This document shows, piece by piece, positions 63,740-64,000 of a stretch of DNA of 64,000 nt; positions within the stretch are counted from its first letter, which is position 1; every line of letters starts with the position of its first letter. The stretch is from Prevotella nigrescens. GTDB lineage: Bacteria; Bacteroidota; Bacteroidia; Bacteroidales; Bacteroidaceae. The stretch is from positions 554,001 to 618,000 of the forward strand of contig NZ_CP133465.1 of the NCBI RefSeq assembly GCF_031191185.1, written 5' to 3'. Below the pieces are notes generated by a model, which ran no database searches, was not told the DNA's origin, and worked only from the letters and a program-made list of their open reading frames with translations. The position numbers and the translations under genes are program-made.

Positions 63740-64000
63740 ATGAGAAAAAACATTACTATTCTTTGCTTCTCATTGTTGGTAACAATGGGAGTGCAAGCCC
63801 AGAAACAGAATAACTGGGGAAAAGTTCTAAATCAGTCCAATCACATGGTAAAAACTTCTGAGAAAGAAGAGATGATTGTTACGCAGCCCAAAGGGAAAGT
63901 CTATAAGAACCTTTATAGCTATGCCGAAGGTTTCTATTCGATGTGGGGATTGATATTCGACGGCAAGAAAGATGGTGTGGCACGCGACGTTGTGATTGCC
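63740..64000 (+). CDS. Exported protein, cut by the window edge
   Basis: The first 87 codons are present. Signal peptide (MRKNITILCFSLLVTMGVQA, then QKQ), followed by 'VYKNLYSYAEGFYSMWGLIF' and 'DGKKDGVARDVVIA', which looks like the start of a strand-rich extracytoplasmic domain. No family can be named from the fragment. Confidence 0.7.
   Translation, partial: MRKNITILCFSLLVTMGVQAQKQNNWGKVLNQSNHMVKTSEKEEMIVTQPKGKVYKNLYSYAEGFYSMWGLIFDGKKDGVARDVVIA

Overview
The window looks like a chromosome segment of a Bacteroidota bacterium, most probably an oral Prevotella or close relative. Support: Bacteroidota-type promoters (TTG, about 20 bp, then TAnnTTTG), exported proteins with C-terminal type IX secretion sorting tails, BspA-like leucine-rich-repeat surface proteins, SusC-like/Cna-type outer-membrane barrels, and the envelope gene order DUF6089 - uppS - bamA - ompH - ompH - ompH - murI. 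The species assignment is an inference.

Layout. 1-13.4 kb: two leucine-rich-repeat surface proteins in convergent orientation, a BlaI/BlaR1-like regulator-protease pair, a TPR protein, and a small operon of exported proteins. 13.5-33.3 kb: a complete type III CRISPR-Cas locus, best read as III-D-like. All 13 genes run one way: Cas6, an HD-less Cas10 with an intact cyclase palm, several Cas7/Csx10-type RAMP proteins, two CARF effectors (a Card1-like nuclease and a Csx1/Csx2-type HEPN ribonuclease), a small protein that could be a ring nuclease, then Cas1, a primase-polymerase-like protein and a long Cas2. A leader with a good promoter follows, then an array of about 86 full 37-bp repeats. Several spacers overlap or are homologous. 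Read as the strand complementary to the crRNA they give open frames, and some related pairs differ mostly at synonymous positions, which fits crRNAs antisense to mobile-element mRNA.

33.4-51.4 kb: an IS30-family element, then a patchwork peptide-export region. It holds four outer-membrane barrel proteins, three C39-peptidase ABC transporters (only the last intact), a very short HlyD-like adaptor, a TPR/helix-turn-helix regulator facing a DUF3244-like gene, and two double-glycine leader peptides. One peptide has a regular (C-x3)4-C core and sits before what looks like the tail of a deleted radical-SAM maturase. The other has a frameshifted leader. Both are preceded by a similar ~40-nt element not otherwise explained. 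The region reads as a set of duplicated, recombining and partly decayed RiPP/bacteriocin export modules.

51.7-64 kb: conserved housekeeping, with a DUF6242-like lipoprotein, the envelope biogenesis operon ending in murI, an RNase H, a DUF2059 lipoprotein, argS, and the start of an exported protein cut by the window edge. Two intergenic regions (near 5.7 kb and 60.2 kb) share repeats with an exact 22-bp period, and a third (37.6 kb) has a different motif with the same period.
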